A stretch of DNA of 6,676 bases from Bordetella parapertussis (lineage in GTDB: Bacteria; Pseudomonadota; Gammaproteobacteria; Burkholderiales; SG8-39): contig CAMDRY010000178.1 of the NCBI GenBank assembly GCA_945906975.1, positions 1 to 6,676 of the forward strand, given 5' to 3'. This document shows, in pieces, positions 5,881-6,676 of this stretch (its first letter is position 1; each line of letters opens with the position of its first letter). The position numbers and the translations under genes were made by a program. The notes under the pieces were generated by a model, which was not told the DNA's origin, did not search any database, and worked only from the letters and a program-made list of their open reading frames with translations.

Positions 5881-6557
5881 TCAATCGACCCTGCTATTTG
5901 CCGGAGCCTCTTTCGCCGGTATCTCCTTGGTCCCGCGTCCCACACCGCACCGCGCATCCATCCCCAGGCACGGGCGATTGCGTGTTCCAGATCGTCCACT
6001 TAGGCATACACCACCGGAATCACCAAGAGGCCCAATAGCGTTGAAGTAATCAATCCGCCAATCACTGCCGTGGCCATGGGGTTGCGAAACGAGAGGTCGG
6101 CCATGCCGTGGCCCAGCGCAATCGGCAGCATGCCGGCGCCCATGGCGTTGGTGGTCATTACGATGGTGGTCATTACGATGGGCCGAGCACGTTTGTGGCA
6201 CGCGTCCTTTAACGCCTCAAGGCTCGACATGCCGCGATTGCGCCGCCCAATGACAAGGGGAGCGCGGCGAGGATGGTTGCAGGTTGCAGCACATCCTTGA
6301 ACAGCAGCACCAGCACAATATAGATGCATAGCACCCCCCGCGGGCATCGCAAAGCCGAAACTAACGAACAATTCGCCCATCACCTCGGCATCACCCAGAT
6401 TGCCTTGTCGCACGCCAAGCGGAAGATTCTTCATGCTGGGCAGGTTGTGCAACGCTTCGCTCACCTTGCCCAGGGGTTCTTCGGAGAGTTCAATCTCGAA
6501 TGCCACATTACGCCGCGAATCGGTGGCCTCATTAGCGCGAGAAATGACACGCCCCAC
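5881..6557 (-). pseudogene. RND (HAE1/AcrB-like) efflux pump gene, decayed 3' part
   Basis: Read leftward, this is the C-terminal portion of an inner-membrane RND drug/solute exporter, normally about 1,000 residues or more. Recognisable blocks are NVAFEIEL and PSMKNLPLGVRQGNLGDAEVMGEL, then DACHKRARPIVMTT, GAGMLPIALG and PMATAVIGGLITSTLLGLLVIPVVY. Lesions: (1) at a run of six G (plus-strand C6, 6334-6339) the family sequence jumps frame, continuing as GVLCIYIVLVLLFKDVLQ and then PATILAALPLSLGGA to about 6239; (2) at about 6237-6247 it jumps back to RNRGMSSLEAL, having lost roughly 40 family residues that normally carry transmembrane segments; (3) a 15-bp tandem duplication adds IVMTT; (4) TAA (6002-6000) cuts VVY-A-stop-VDDLEH, where relatives read on. 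An in-frame TGA at 6560-6558 closes the open frame upstream. It is convergent to the operon with almost no spacer. It cannot make a working pump. Confidence 0.85.
6151..6180. repeat. 15-bp perfect tandem duplication inside the RND pseudogene
   Basis: The unit GTGGTCATTACGATG occurs at 6151-6165 and again at 6166-6180 with no gap. On the minus strand it duplicates five codons, giving I-V-M-T-T-I-V-M-T-T where family members have one copy (R-P-I-x-M-T-T followed by A-M). It is likely a replication-slippage product in a gene no longer under selection. Confidence 0.9.
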
Positions 6558-6676
6558 TCAGCACCCTGAAAAGACGCACTCGCCTACCCCGGTAGAGGTT
6601 TCCCGCGATCTGAATCCACTGTGCTGGCCGGCCTGCGTTTGCTAACGGCGCCATAATCGCCGCGTTGGAATCCTTG
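6558..6676. other. Window-edge segment without a clear gene
   Basis: This should hold more of the RND gene if the remnant extends to the right. On the minus strand one frame reads NLYRGRRVRLFRVLSG, which faintly recalls the N-L-Y-V...V-P-L-S segment of RND porter domains, but the match is too weak to assert. No plus-strand gene is credible here. Confidence 0.35.

Noticed and set aside
6070..6300. Plus-strand open frame across the RND remnant
   Set aside because: It is the complement of clear RND motifs on the minus strand, and the Met-rich product is a shadow.
1..6676. CRISPR array, tRNA, rRNA or insertion-sequence ends
   Set aside because: No regularly spaced repeats, cloverleaf-like or rRNA segments, transposase motifs or paired terminal inverted repeats were seen by eye.

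Overview
The window looks like a moderately GC-rich chromosome segment of a Pseudomonadota bacterium. A betaproteobacterium is my best guess, mainly because the RND pump remnant resembles pumps common there; this is inference from remembered family patterns, not a search. The standard genetic code is used: several intact genes end in TGA.

The layout falls into three parts. Positions 1-1447 form the left flank. It holds an intact RidA/YjgF-family gene (274-660), a bacteriohemerythrin gene broken by a nonsense codon (710-1093), and a roughly 350-base stretch. That stretch contains the N-terminal stub of a DUF1778 (TacA-like) antitoxin on the minus strand, bracketed by two similar 21-bp inverted repeats.

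Positions 1448-5869 form one tightly packed plus-strand operon in which every gene appears intact: an ABC ATPase, a permease (GTGA overlap) and a secreted substrate-binding protein of the NitT/TauT (NMT1/SsuA-like) class; a short intercistronic hairpin; a Rieske non-heme iron oxygenase alpha subunit with complete metal-ligand motifs; and a 114-residue companion protein of unknown function. The simplest reading is an uptake-and-oxidation cassette: the binding protein captures a small, probably anionic aromatic or heterocyclic compound in the periplasm, the permease and ATPase import it, and the oxygenase hydroxylates or demethylates it. No ferredoxin, reductase, regulator or downstream catabolic gene lies in the window, so electrons must come from elsewhere and the substrate is unknown.

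Positions 5870-6676 form the right flank, convergent to the operon. It carries the decayed 3' part of an RND (HAE1/AcrB-like) efflux pump gene on the minus strand, with a frameshift at a G6 run, an internal deletion, a 15-bp tandem duplication and a premature stop. An intact cassette between broken neighbours suggests selection on the cassette and relaxed selection or rearrangement around it. Base-calling errors could explain some single-base lesions, but not the deletion, the duplication or the antitoxin truncation.
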